A DNA stretch of 9,481 nt, taken from positions 1 through 9,481 of the forward strand of contig CALWWS010000039.1 in assembly GCA_944385305.1 (NCBI GenBank). The letters are read 5' to 3'. Shown here one piece after another: positions 1-6,491 of the stretch; the stretch's first letter is position 1; each line of letters starts with the position of its first letter. This DNA is from an uncultured Oscillospiraceae bacterium. Its GTDB lineage: Bacteria; Bacillota; Clostridia; Oscillospirales; Oscillospiraceae. Under the pieces are notes generated by a model. That model was not told the DNA's origin. It saw nothing but the letters and a program-made list of their open reading frames with translations, and did no database searches. The translations under genes and the position numbers were made by a program.

Positions 1-625
1 CCACCGTCTTGCCCGCCACGATGAGGTTGGTGGTGTGCATGATGGCGTCCCACACGGACTGGCCGGTGCCGTACTTGTTGTCGTAGTAGTGCTTGGCCTT
101 GGCGTCGTTCACCGCCATCATGGGGCATGGGAGAATCCCCGCCCGCTCCCGGGCCCTGAGGCGCAGGATGCCGGTGGTGGTCTCCTCGCACCCGCCGATG
201 AGATTTTCTCCCAGCCCGGCGCACTCGCCCCCCAGCAGGTGGATGAGGTCTCCCCCGTCGTCCACCACCAGGTGGGGCTTGAAGGCCAGGGTCTCCATCA
301 GGTGGCGCTGGTACTCATCGGGGCTGGCCCCGTGCACCCCGAAGGTCTCCACCCCCATGTCCGCCAGGCCGGCGGCCACGTCGTCCTGGGTGGAGAGGGG
401 GTTGGAGCCGGTGAGGCGCACCTGGGCGCCCCCCTTGGCCAGGACATAGCCCAGATTGGCGGTCTTGGCCTCCAGGTGGACCGACACGGCGATGCGCAGC
501 CCCTCAAAGGGCTTCTCCCGCTCGAAGCGGGCCTCGATGCCGCCCAGGGCGGGCATGAAGTCCCGCACCCAGTCGATCTTCCTGCGGCCCTCGGGGGCCA
601 GGAAGATGCTGCGTATCATACTCAT
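1..625 (-). CDS. ahcY: S-adenosylhomocysteine hydrolase, N-terminal part (3' end beyond window)
   Basis: Hydrolyses S-adenosylhomocysteine to adenosine and homocysteine with a bound NAD+, in the cytosol. It relieves product inhibition of methyltransferases and feeds the methionine cycle. The visible 208 codons show the family signatures in order: GSNPLSTQDDVAAG (73-86), VDDGGDLIHLL (121-131), GGCEETTTG (144-152), MAVNDAKAKHYYDNKYGTGQS (170-190) and the lead-in to the NAD Rossmann fold, NLIVAGKTV (200-208). Catalytic residues expected from the family are present: D122/D123, E147/E148, K176/K178 and D182-N183. About half the protein, including the NAD-binding domain, lies off the left edge. The ATG at 625 overlaps the TGA of the upstream radical SAM gene (ATGA, 622-625), and a GGAGG lies about 9 bases upstream inside that gene; a second ATG at 619 is possible. 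The overlap implies translational coupling. Family identity is certain. Confidence 0.97.
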   Translation of the reverse strand, partial: MSMIRSIFLAPEGRRKIDWVRDFMPALGGIEARFEREKPFEGLRIAVSVHLEAKTANLGYVLAKGGAQVRLTGSNPLSTQDDVAAGLADMGVETFGVHGASPDEYQRHLMETLAFKPHLVVDDGGDLIHLLGGECAGLGENLIGGCEETTTGILRLRARERAGILPCPMMAVNDAKAKHYYDNKYGTGQSVWDAIMHTTNLIVAGKTV

Positions 626-1596
626 ATCCCCGAGCCCTCCTGTACCGTCTCCTGAGCCACCGAGGACAGGCTGGGCTTATCCCAGAAGTCCAGGGAGAGC
701 AGGGGCTTCACCCGGCGCATGGCCCGCACCCGCTGGTGCACTCCCGCCAGCTGGGCGGAGGTGGCGGGGGGCGCGTCCCCGAAGGCGGGGCAGGTAAAGA
801 ACCAGCAGAACTTGGCCCCCAGGGCAATGGCCTTGTCGTAAAACTCCTCGGTGGCGGCCTGCTCGGCGTTGTCCCCGGTGCAGCGGTAGGCCACCCCGAA
901 GGGCAGCTTGCGCTTTCGCAGCAGGGCCATGGCCTTCTCCGCCCCCTCCGGGTCCTCGTCGGCCTGGATGGCGGGGAAGAGGTTGCGCACCCGCAGCATA
1001 TCCTCCGCCATCTCCACAGTGATCCGCTCCGGGCGGGTAAACACGGCGAAGACGCAGTCGGTGTGCTTGTTGCACAACGCGATCATCCCCTGCTCCTGCC
1101 CCATGGGGTCCCCCCCCACGAAGATGAACAGGTGGGTGCCCCTGGCCTTGCGCACCTCCACCGCCTCGTCCAGCCCGTCAAACTCCATCTCGGGGCGCAC
1201 CCCGTAGATGGTGGCGCCGCAGCCCCGGCAGTCCATGCGGCAGGGGGCGGTGGGGTCGATGAACACCGACCAGGGGGCCTCCCCCTCCGGCCAGCCGCCC
1301 TGGGCGCTGCGCCGGGGCCAGTCCATGATGTTGGCGTGTACGATAAAGTTCTCAAAGATCTTTTTCAGCACCCGATTGTCGATATCGGAGTACATGCTCT
1401 TAATCAGCCGGTACCAGTTGTTGTCCGGGTCGGACATCGCCCGCTCAATCACCAGCCGGTAGGCGGGGTCAAGCCGCTCGCCCCCGAAGGTGTCCATCCA
1501 GTCCAACAGCTTGGGAAGGTTGGCGTCCGGGTCCCGCTCCAGATAGTCCAGCGCCTTGCTGACACCAAACGCCTTCATGCGAGCCGATAAGCCCAT
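622..1596 (-). CDS. Radical SAM protein, clostridial family, short C-terminus
   Basis: A 324-residue radical SAM enzyme. The cluster motif C-RMD-C-RG-C (C119, C123, C126) binds the [4Fe-4S] cluster that cleaves SAM; GGDP (161-164) is the SAM amino-group motif, normally GGEP. The N-terminal 100 residues (LPKLLDW, DPDNNWYRLIKSMYSDID, FENFIVHANI) and the later FCWFFTCP (263-270) and LDFWD (302-306) match, from memory, a common clostridial radical SAM family of unknown substrate, distantly like HpnH. Remembered relatives continue past the FW motif with a Cys-containing tail (GG-C and EPC motifs); this protein stops about 18 residues after it. The start chosen is the ATG at 1596: an AAAGGAG (1609-1615) lies 12 bases upstream, and remembered homologues begin M-x-LS-x-R-x-KA. 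The upstream ATG at 1620 would place that ribosome site inside the gene. It overlaps ahcY by 4 bases. Substrate unknown. Confidence 0.88.
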   Translation of the reverse strand: MGLSARMKAFGVSKALDYLERDPDANLPKLLDWMDTFGGERLDPAYRLVIERAMSDPDNNWYRLIKSMYSDIDNRVLKKIFENFIVHANIMDWPRRSAQGGWPEGEAPWSVFIDPTAPCRMDCRGCGATIYGVRPEMEFDGLDEAVEVRKARGTHLFIFVGGDPMGQEQGMIALCNKHTDCVFAVFTRPERITVEMAEDMLRVRNLFPAIQADEDPEGAEKAMALLRKRKLPFGVAYRCTGDNAEQAATEEFYDKAIALGAKFCWFFTCPAFGDAPPATSAQLAGVHQRVRAMRRVKPLLSLDFWDKPSLSSVAQETVQEGSGI

Positions 1597-1665
1597 CTCT
1601 GCGGCACACTCCTTTCCCATTTTAGCCTATAACGCATTTTATCATAAAGCAAACCCATTGTAAGT

Positions 1666-1695
1666 ACCATAGACAAATGATTTACCCTGTCGCAA
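1666..1695 (-). promoter_or_regulatory. Possible sigma-A promoter for the radical SAM-ahcY operon
   Basis: On the minus strand TTGCGA (1690-1695, 4 of 6 to consensus) and TATGGT (1666-1671, 4 of 6) are 18 bases apart, upstream of the ribosome site at 1609-1615. The surrounding stretch is AT-rich compared with the genes. Other weak -10-like hexamers (for example TATGAT at 1641-1646) exist, so the exact site is a guess. Confidence 0.3.
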
Positions 1696-1720
1696 TTTCT
1701 GACACTTTAGGCAGAATGTC
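1672..1720. promoter_or_regulatory. Two GACA-N12-TGTC inverted repeats in the divergent promoter region
   Basis: GACA at 1672-1675 pairs with TGTC at 1688-1691, and GACA at 1701-1704 pairs with TGTC at 1717-1720. The two 20-base units have the same 12-base spacing and start 29 bases apart. The inner halves also read as TGTC-N9-GACA (1688-1704), with extra symmetry AA/TT in the middle. They lie between the two divergent promoters and overlap the spacer of the suggested minus-strand one, where an operator could sit. No regulator gene is visible, and short half-sites can recur by chance. Confidence 0.3.
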
Positions 1721-1744
1721 TAAAAGGCCCCGGCCAATGGGTGA

Positions 1745-1773
1745 TATACAATCTCCCGGCGGTGTGGTATACT
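1745..1773 (+). promoter_or_regulatory. Sigma-A promoter for the pyruvyltransferase fusion gene
   Basis: TATACA (1745-1750, 4 of 6 to TTGACA) and TATACT (1768-1773, 5 of 6 to TATAAT) are exactly 17 bases apart, and TGG directly before the -10 forms an extended -10 element. A start near 1780 would give a leader of about 30 bases holding AGGAGG (1797-1802), 8 bases before the ATG at 1811. Confidence 0.65.
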
Positions 1774-1810
1774 GGACGGGATACTGAAAAACAGGCAGGA
1801 GGCATCCGCC

Positions 1811-4129
1811 ATGCGCGCCGGACTCATCACCTTCCACTTCGCCCACCACTACGGGGCCCAGCTCCAGGCCTGCGCCACCATGAAGGCCATCCAGAACCTG
1901 GGGCACCAGTGTGAGATCATCGACTACCGTCTGCCCCACACCACCCGCACCAACCGGCTCTGCCAGCCCGCCGTCTCGGTGCGCGCCGCGGCGGCGGACG
2001 CTCACACCGCCCTGCACTACGCCCCCCTCAAGGCCCGCTTTGACCGGTTCGAGGCCTTTGTGGAGGAGGAGATGACTCTCTCCCCCCGGCGGTACACCAC
2101 CCTGGAGGAGCTGCTGGCCAATCCCCCGGCGTACGACGTGTACGTATCGGGCAGCGACCAGATCTGGAACCCCTACATCTTCCAGAACCAGGAGTTTGAC
2201 CCCGCCTTCCTCCTGGCCTTTGTGAAGGAGGGGCGGCGCATCGCCTACGCCCCCAGCCTGGGGGTGCCCCAGCTGCCGGAGGACAAGGCCGCCCAGCTGC
2301 GCACCTTCCTGGCCCCCTTCTCCGCCCTCTCCGTGCGGGAGCGCCGGGGGCAGGAGGTGATCCGCCAGGCCACCGGGCGGCAGGCCAGCGTGGTGCTGGA
2401 CCCCACGTTGCTCCTCACCGGGCCGGACTGGGCCAAGCTGGCCCTCCCCCCCGCCCGGCAGGGCCCCTATATCCTGTGCTACTTCGTCTCCGACCCCGGG
2501 GAGGTGGCCCCCTACGCCCTGGCCCTCTCCCGGCGCACCGGCTGGCCCATCGTGCAGCTGGCGGGGGCCCGGAGGAAGATCCCCGGGGCCGCCGAGCTGG
2601 TCTTTGACGCCGGCCCCCGGGAGTTTCTGGGCCTGTTCCAGCACGCCGCCTTCGTGTGCACCAACTCCTTCCACGGGGCGGCCTTCTCCCTCCAGTTCCA
2701 GCGCCCCTTCTTCACCTCCATGTCCCCCTCCGAGCGCGCCCGCCCTTCCTTCTCCCGCATCTACTCCCTGCTGGAGAGCCTGGGGGCCGCCGACCGCATC
2801 CTGGGCCTGGACGCCACCGCGGCGCTGGACGCGCCCATGGACTACGCCGCCGTGGGCGCCGCCCTGGCCGCCCGCCGGGAGGAGTCCCTGGCCTACCTCC
2901 GCGCCGCCCTGGCGGGGGAGGAGGTGCCGGAGCAGCCCGCCCCGGAGGAGCGGCCCGCCGTGCCCACCCTGTGTGAGCGGGAGCTGTGCACCGGCTGCAC
3001 CGCCTGCGCCTCGGTGTGCCCGGTGAGCGCCATCACCATGGCCCCCGACCACGAGGGCTTCCTGCGCCCCGTCGTCGGGGATGCCTGCATCCACTGCGGC
3101 AAGTGCCAGGGGGTGTGTCCCCCCCTCCAGCCCAGGCGGGACACGCCGCCCCACGCCTGCGCCCACGGGGTGTGGAACAACGACGAGGCAGAGCGGGTGG
3201 CCTCCTCCTCGGGGGGCTTCTTCTCCCTGCTGGCCCGGCGCACCCTGGAGCGGGGGGGCGCGGTGTTCGGCGCGGTGCTGGACGAGACTATGACCGTGCG
3301 CCACGCCTGCGCCCGCACGGAGGAGGAGTTTGCCGCCATGCGGGGCTCCAAGTACGTGCAGAGCGATCTGGGGGATACCTTCCGCCAGGCCCGCGCCCTG
3401 CTGGAGGAGGGCGTTCCCGTGCTCTTCAGCGGGGTGCCCTGCCAGGTGGACGGCCTGCTGCGCTTTTTGGGGAAGGATTACGAGAATCTGCTCACCTGCG
3501 ATCTGGTGTGCCACGGGGTGCCCTCCCCGGCGGTGTTCCGCGCCTGGCTGGACAAGCTGGAGGGGGAGCACGGGGCCAGGGCGGTGAGCGTGCGCTTCAA
3601 GGACAAGTCCCACGGCTGGTCCAGTCCCTGGCTCACCGTGGCCTTTGCCAACGGGCAGGTTTATACCCAGGACTTCAACCGCACCACCTACGGCCGTGGC
3701 TTCGGCATGCAGCTCTTCCTCCGCCCGGCCTGCGCCCGGTGCGGGTACACCAGCACCAGCCGCCCGGCGGACTTCACCCTGGCCGACTACTGGGGCCTGG
3801 ACCCCCGGCTGGAGCTGCCGGTGGACCGGGCCAAGGGCGTGTCCATGGTGATGGTGAACAGCGAAAAGGGCCAGGCGGTGTTTGACGAGCTCTCCCCCCG
3901 CTTCGGCCAGGTGGAGCGCCCCCTGGCGGAGGCGGTGGCGGGCAACCCCCGGCTGGCAAGCCCCCTCACCGCCAACCCCCGGCGCAATTCCTTCTTCGCC
4001 GCCTTTTCCGCCCTGCCCTTCCACCAGGCGGAGGCCGCCTACCTGGCCCTCCCCTCCCTGCCCTACCGCCTGGCGGCCAGGGTGCTCACCCCCGCCATGA
4101 AGGAAAAGATCCGCCGGATTCTGAAATAA
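1811..4129 (+). CDS. Polysaccharide pyruvyltransferase - ferredoxin - FrhB/FdhB-like fusion protein
   Basis: A 772-residue three-part protein. Residues 1-360 resemble the polysaccharide pyruvyltransferase family (CsaB/WcaK type): an N-terminal strand followed by HHYGAQLQA, GSDQIWNP (114-121), AYAPSLG (145-151) and TNSFHG (284-289). After a Pro/Glu-rich linker (about 370-385) comes a 2[4Fe-4S] ferredoxin domain with C393, C396, C399, C403 and C426, C429, C432, C436, each set in CxxCxxCxxxCP form. Residues 450-720 match the F420-hydrogenase/dehydrogenase beta family: SSSGGFFS (465-472), RGSKYVQSD (511-519), SGVPCQVDG (540-548), CHGVPSP (567-573) and CxxC at 641-644 before ADYWG. Pyruvyltransferases put PEP-derived pyruvate ketals on surface sugars; FrhB-type domains pass electrons through iron-sulfur clusters and a flavin. 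What the fusion does is not known. No glycosyltransferase or polymer export gene is next to it. No signal peptide, so probably cytosolic. ATG with an ideal AGGAGG. Confidence 0.93.
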   Translation: MRAGLITFHFAHHYGAQLQACATMKAIQNLGHQCEIIDYRLPHTTRTNRLCQPAVSVRAAAADAHTALHYAPLKARFDRFEAFVEEEMTLSPRRYTTLEELLANPPAYDVYVSGSDQIWNPYIFQNQEFDPAFLLAFVKEGRRIAYAPSLGVPQLPEDKAAQLRTFLAPFSALSVRERRGQEVIRQATGRQASVVLDPTLLLTGPDWAKLALPPARQGPYILCYFVSDPGEVAPYALALSRRTGWPIVQLAGARRKIPGAAELVFDAGPREFLGLFQHAAFVCTNSFHGAAFSLQFQRPFFTSMSPSERARPSFSRIYSLLESLGAADRILGLDATAALDAPMDYAAVGAALAARREESLAYLRAALAGEEVPEQPAPEERPAVPTLCERELCTGCTACASVCPVSAITMAPDHEGFLRPVVGDACIHCGKCQGVCPPLQPRRDTPPHACAHGVWNNDEAERVASSSGGFFSLLARRTLERGGAVFGAVLDETMTVRHACARTEEEFAAMRGSKYVQSDLGDTFRQARALLEEGVPVLFSGVPCQVDGLLRFLGKDYENLLTCDLVCHGVPSPAVFRAWLDKLEGEHGARAVSVRFKDKSHGWSSPWLTVAFANGQVYTQDFNRTTYGRGFGMQLFLRPACARCGYTSTSRPADFTLADYWGLDPRLELPVDRAKGVSMVMVNSEKGQAVFDELSPRFGQVERPLAEAVAGNPRLASPLTANPRRNSFFAAFSALPFHQAEAAYLALPSLPYRLAARVLTPAMKEKIRRILK

Positions 4130-4162
4130 AATTTACACTTTGTTCCCATATTATCGGTATCA

Positions 4163-4174
4163 CTCTGGTACACT
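4163..4174 (+). promoter_or_regulatory. Possible extended -10 promoter for the rhomboid-like gene
   Basis: TACACT (4169-4174) preceded by TGG (4166-4168) resembles the extended -10 at 1765-1773. There is no good -35 at 17 bases; a TTTACA (4132-4137) lies too far upstream. A start near 4181 would leave a short leader with the GGAGGA at 4193-4198. No terminator is seen between 4129 and this point, so read-through from the fusion gene is also possible. Confidence 0.35.
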
Positions 4175-4205
4175 GACTCTACCCTTGCATTTGGAGGAAT
4201 GGCTT

Positions 4206-5063
4206 TTGAGTGCTCTGCATCGCTGGCTGGACCGCTTCTGCGCCCGGCACCCCGGCTTCGGCATCCCCAACCTGATGAAGTATATCGTCATCGGCAACGT
4301 GGTGGTCTTCCTGCTGGATCAGTTCAGCAACGGGCTGTGCTCCGCCCTGCTCTCCTTCTCCCCCGCCGCCATCGCCCAGGGGCAGGTGTGGCGGGTGGTG
4401 AGCTTTGTCTTTATCCCGGTGAGCTCGGGCTCCACCTTCTTCTCCCGGGTGATCCTGCTGGCCATCTCCCTGTACTTCTACTGGTTCATTGGCAACATTC
4501 TGGAGCGGGAGTGGGGCAGCGCCAAATTCACCCTGTTCTACGCCGTGGGCGTGGTGCTCACCATCCTGGCGGGTCTTGCCACCCGGGGCGCGGGGGTGAC
4601 CATGTTTTATGTAAACATGTCCATGTTCTTCTCCTTCGCCTCCCTCTACCCGGACATGCAGGTGCTCTTCTTCTTCATCCCCATGAAGGTGAAGTGGCTG
4701 GCCTGGCTGGACTTGGCCCTGTTCGCGGTGGAGTGTGTGCGCTACCTTATCGGGGGCGCGCCGGTGCTGTGCCTGCTGCCCTTGGTGGCGGTGGTCAACT
4801 ACCTGATCTTCTTCTGGCCGGAGCTGGCGGGCCTGCTGGGCCGCACCGCCCGGCGGCGGCGGTACACTGCCTCGAAAAAGACGGTGAACTTCCAGAAGGC
4901 CGCCAGGCAGGCCCAGCAGCAGAAGGGGTATATCCACAAGTGCGCCGTCTGCGGCAAGACGGACACGGACTACCCCAACGAGGAGTTCCGCTACTGCTCC
5001 AAGTGCAACGGCTACTACTGCTACTGCTCGGAGCATATCCACAACCACGTGCACATACAATAG
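4206..5063 (+). CDS. Rhomboid-like membrane protein with C-terminal zinc ribbon, probable pseudoprotease
   Basis: A 285-residue protein with six predicted membrane helices (roughly 24-40, 79-97, 108-125, 131-148, 163-182, 185-204). Rhomboid-fold marks are visible: GQVWRVVSFVFIP (59-71) fits the WR motif of loop 1, and GNILEREWGSAKF (96-108) the G-x-LE-x-x-WGS segment after helix 2. The catalytic parts are missing: no GxSG before YPD (here VNMSM, 136-140), no HxxxN in helix 2 and no His in helix 6. After a basic linker (RRRRYTASKK), the tail carries C246, C249, C264, C267, C272, C274 and four His in the last ten residues, forming one or two zinc sites that probably face the cytosol. The TTG at 4206 is chosen because GGAGGA (4193-4198) is 7 bases upstream. 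A TTG at 4140 would add 22 residues without a ribosome site, and an ATG at 4199 is out of frame. Likely an adaptor or chaperone for membrane proteins (inference). Confidence 0.78.
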   Translation: MSALHRWLDRFCARHPGFGIPNLMKYIVIGNVVVFLLDQFSNGLCSALLSFSPAAIAQGQVWRVVSFVFIPVSSGSTFFSRVILLAISLYFYWFIGNILEREWGSAKFTLFYAVGVVLTILAGLATRGAGVTMFYVNMSMFFSFASLYPDMQVLFFFIPMKVKWLAWLDLALFAVECVRYLIGGAPVLCLLPLVAVVNYLIFFWPELAGLLGRTARRRRYTASKKTVNFQKAARQAQQQKGYIHKCAVCGKTDTDYPNEEFRYCSKCNGYYCYCSEHIHNHVHIQ

Positions 5064-5069
5064 CACACC

Positions 5070-5105
5070 GCGGGCGGAGGGCTTCCCTCCGCCCGCTTTC
5101 TCTGT
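5070..5105 (+). terminator. Rho-independent terminator after the rhomboid-like gene
   Basis: A perfect 12-base-pair GC stem (GCGGGCGGAGGG, 5070-5081, with its complement at 5085-5096) and a 3-base CTT loop are followed by TTTCTCTGTT. The stem begins 7 bases after the TAG stop at 5061-5063. The U tract is interrupted but the stem is very strong. Confidence 0.85.
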
Positions 5106-5111
5106 TATAAT
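5103..5111 (+). promoter_or_regulatory. Extended -10 promoter (TGT-TATAAT) for the secreted-protein operon
   Basis: A perfect TATAAT at 5106-5111 with TG at 5103-5104, one base before the hexamer, lies 43 bases upstream of the ATG at 5154. The -35 position, 17 bases back, falls on the descending arm of the terminator (TTCCCT) and is poor, so the extended -10 probably carries recognition. The ribosome site AAGGAGG (5141-5147) sits 6 bases before the ATG. Confidence 0.6.
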
Positions 5112-5153
5112 GGGGGAAGAAAAGGGGGCGACTGTGAAGAAAGGAGGATTTTG

Positions 5154-6455
5154 ATGAAAAGAGCCGTCTCTTGCACTTTGATGGCCCTGCTGCTTATCGC
5201 CCTGCTCCCCTGGGCGGCCGCCAACTCGGCCCCCACCCGCTATACCGGCGGGGTGTACGGGGAGAGCCTGGCGGTGGACGAAGACTGCCCCGTCACCGTC
5301 CTGTCCGAGACCCTGGTCTTTGACCAGATCGGCCAGGCGGGCAGCTACGACCTCACCGCCCGGGTCACCGCCCGCTACCGGATGCACAACCCCACGGATA
5401 CCCCCCTGTCGGTGCCCATGGCCTTCGCCCTGGAGGACGTCCCCGCCCAGCTGGATCTCTCTGCCGTGTCGGTGACGTCGGACGGGGAGGCGCTGCCCCT
5501 GGGCCTCTAGGCCGGGGAGACTGTCTACCCCTCCTACACCCCTGCCCGGTTCGACCCGGCGGCGGAGGGCTTTCTCTACACCTTCACCCCCGGCCCCGGC
5601 CGGGAGGAGACGGAGGAGGACGTGACCATCACCTTCCCGGCGGACGCCGTGGCGGTGGTTCAGGGGTGCAGCGCCTACGGCTGGCAGGACGACGGGCGGC
5701 CCCAGCTGGTCATCTCCCGCTGGGACGACGCGCCCATCACCCTCTTTGCCTTTGAGGAGCTGGACTACCAGGTCACGGGGGAGTGCGCGGTGGAGACCCG
5801 GCCCTGCGCCTTTGCCGGTTTCTTCGGGGACTGGCTGGCCGGTCTGCCCTGGGCCCGGCAGTACCCGGATTTTTCGGAGGATGTGGAGCGGATGAACCTC
5901 CAGTGGCTGGACCGGTGGCTGGAGGGACAAAACTGCGTCTTTCTGGAGGAGCTGGAGCAGACCGCCCAGTCCCGCCAGCAGCTCCGGCTGGCCTACACCG
6001 TGGACTTCCCCGCCGGAGGGGAGCGGGAGGTGACGGTCACCTACCGGGCGGGGGCCCAGGGCAGCCGGACGGACACCAGGTACTGGAAGAGCACCTTCAC
6101 CTACCTCCTCTCCCCCGCCCGCCACTGGGCGGACTTCGGTACGCTGGAGGTGGAGGTGCACACCCCGGAGAGCGCGCCCTACGTGATTGACTCCACCCTC
6201 CCCCTGGAGCAGGCGGAGGAGGGGCTGTACACCGTCCGCCTGGAGGGCCTGCCGGAGGAGGAACTCTCCTTCACCCTCTACCCCACCCCCTCGGTCACCC
6301 TGGGGGATCGGCTCTCCCGGCTGGCAGACAAGCTGCCCTACCTCGTCTTCTTTCTGCCCATCCTGGTGCCCGTGCTGATTGTAATCCTGATCCTGTGTCT
6401 GGCAGTCCCGGCGCTGGCGCGCCGCCGCCGGGCCAGGGAGCGGGGAGAGAAATAG
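5154..6455 (+). pseudogene. Secreted, membrane-anchored protein interrupted by an in-frame TAG at codon 119
   Basis: Read through the amber codon, this is a 433-residue envelope protein of unknown function. It starts with a signal peptide (MKRAVSCTLMALLLIALLPWAAA, likely cut after A23), has a beta-rich outer domain (YRMHNPTDTPLSVPM near 80-95; STFTYLLSPARHWADFGTL in the second half), and ends with a hydrophobic helix (about 396-421) and RRRRARERGEK, giving one C-terminal anchor with a cytosolic tail. TAG at 5508-5510 splits it into a 118-residue secreted piece and a 315-codon remainder. The frame is unbroken on both sides (LPLGL-stop-AGETVYPSY), and CAG (Gln) to TAG is a single C-to-T change, so a recent nonsense mutation, a sequencing error or read-through are the options. 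The downstream part has no good restart: GTG at 5622 has only a poorly spaced GGAGGA and would lack the signal peptide. It shares an operon with the gene at 6492. The YLLSPAxxWxxFG segment recalls clostridial DUF4424-type proteins, weakly. Confidence 0.8.
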
Positions 6456-6491
6456 CCCGCCCCACTTTAGATTGAGAGAGGTGTTCCAACC

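Noticed and set aside
1597..1620. Upstream ATG start for the radical SAM gene at 1620
   Set aside because: It would place the only good ribosome site (1609-1615) inside the coding region and adds eight residues not expected from remembered homologues.
1682..4024. Long open frame of 780 codons on the minus strand opposite the pyruvyltransferase fusion
   Set aside because: Its product is low-complexity (Gly, His, Gln, Val, Leu) with no domain; it arises because the GC-rich sense gene rarely places stop triplets in this antisense frame. The sense gene has clear domains, promoter and ribosome site.
4199..5110. Alternative frame starting at ATG 4199 just after GGAGGA
   Set aside because: The ATG is only one base from the ribosome site, too close, and the product is Pro/Leu/Gly-rich shadow sequence; the frame from TTG 4206 gives helices and a zinc ribbon.
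5508..5510. TAG read as pyrrolysine or a recoded sense codon
   Set aside because: No pyl gene or recoding hairpin is visible, the protein is not a methylamine methyltransferase, and TAG ends at least one neighbouring gene. Kept only as a minor option under the amber finding.
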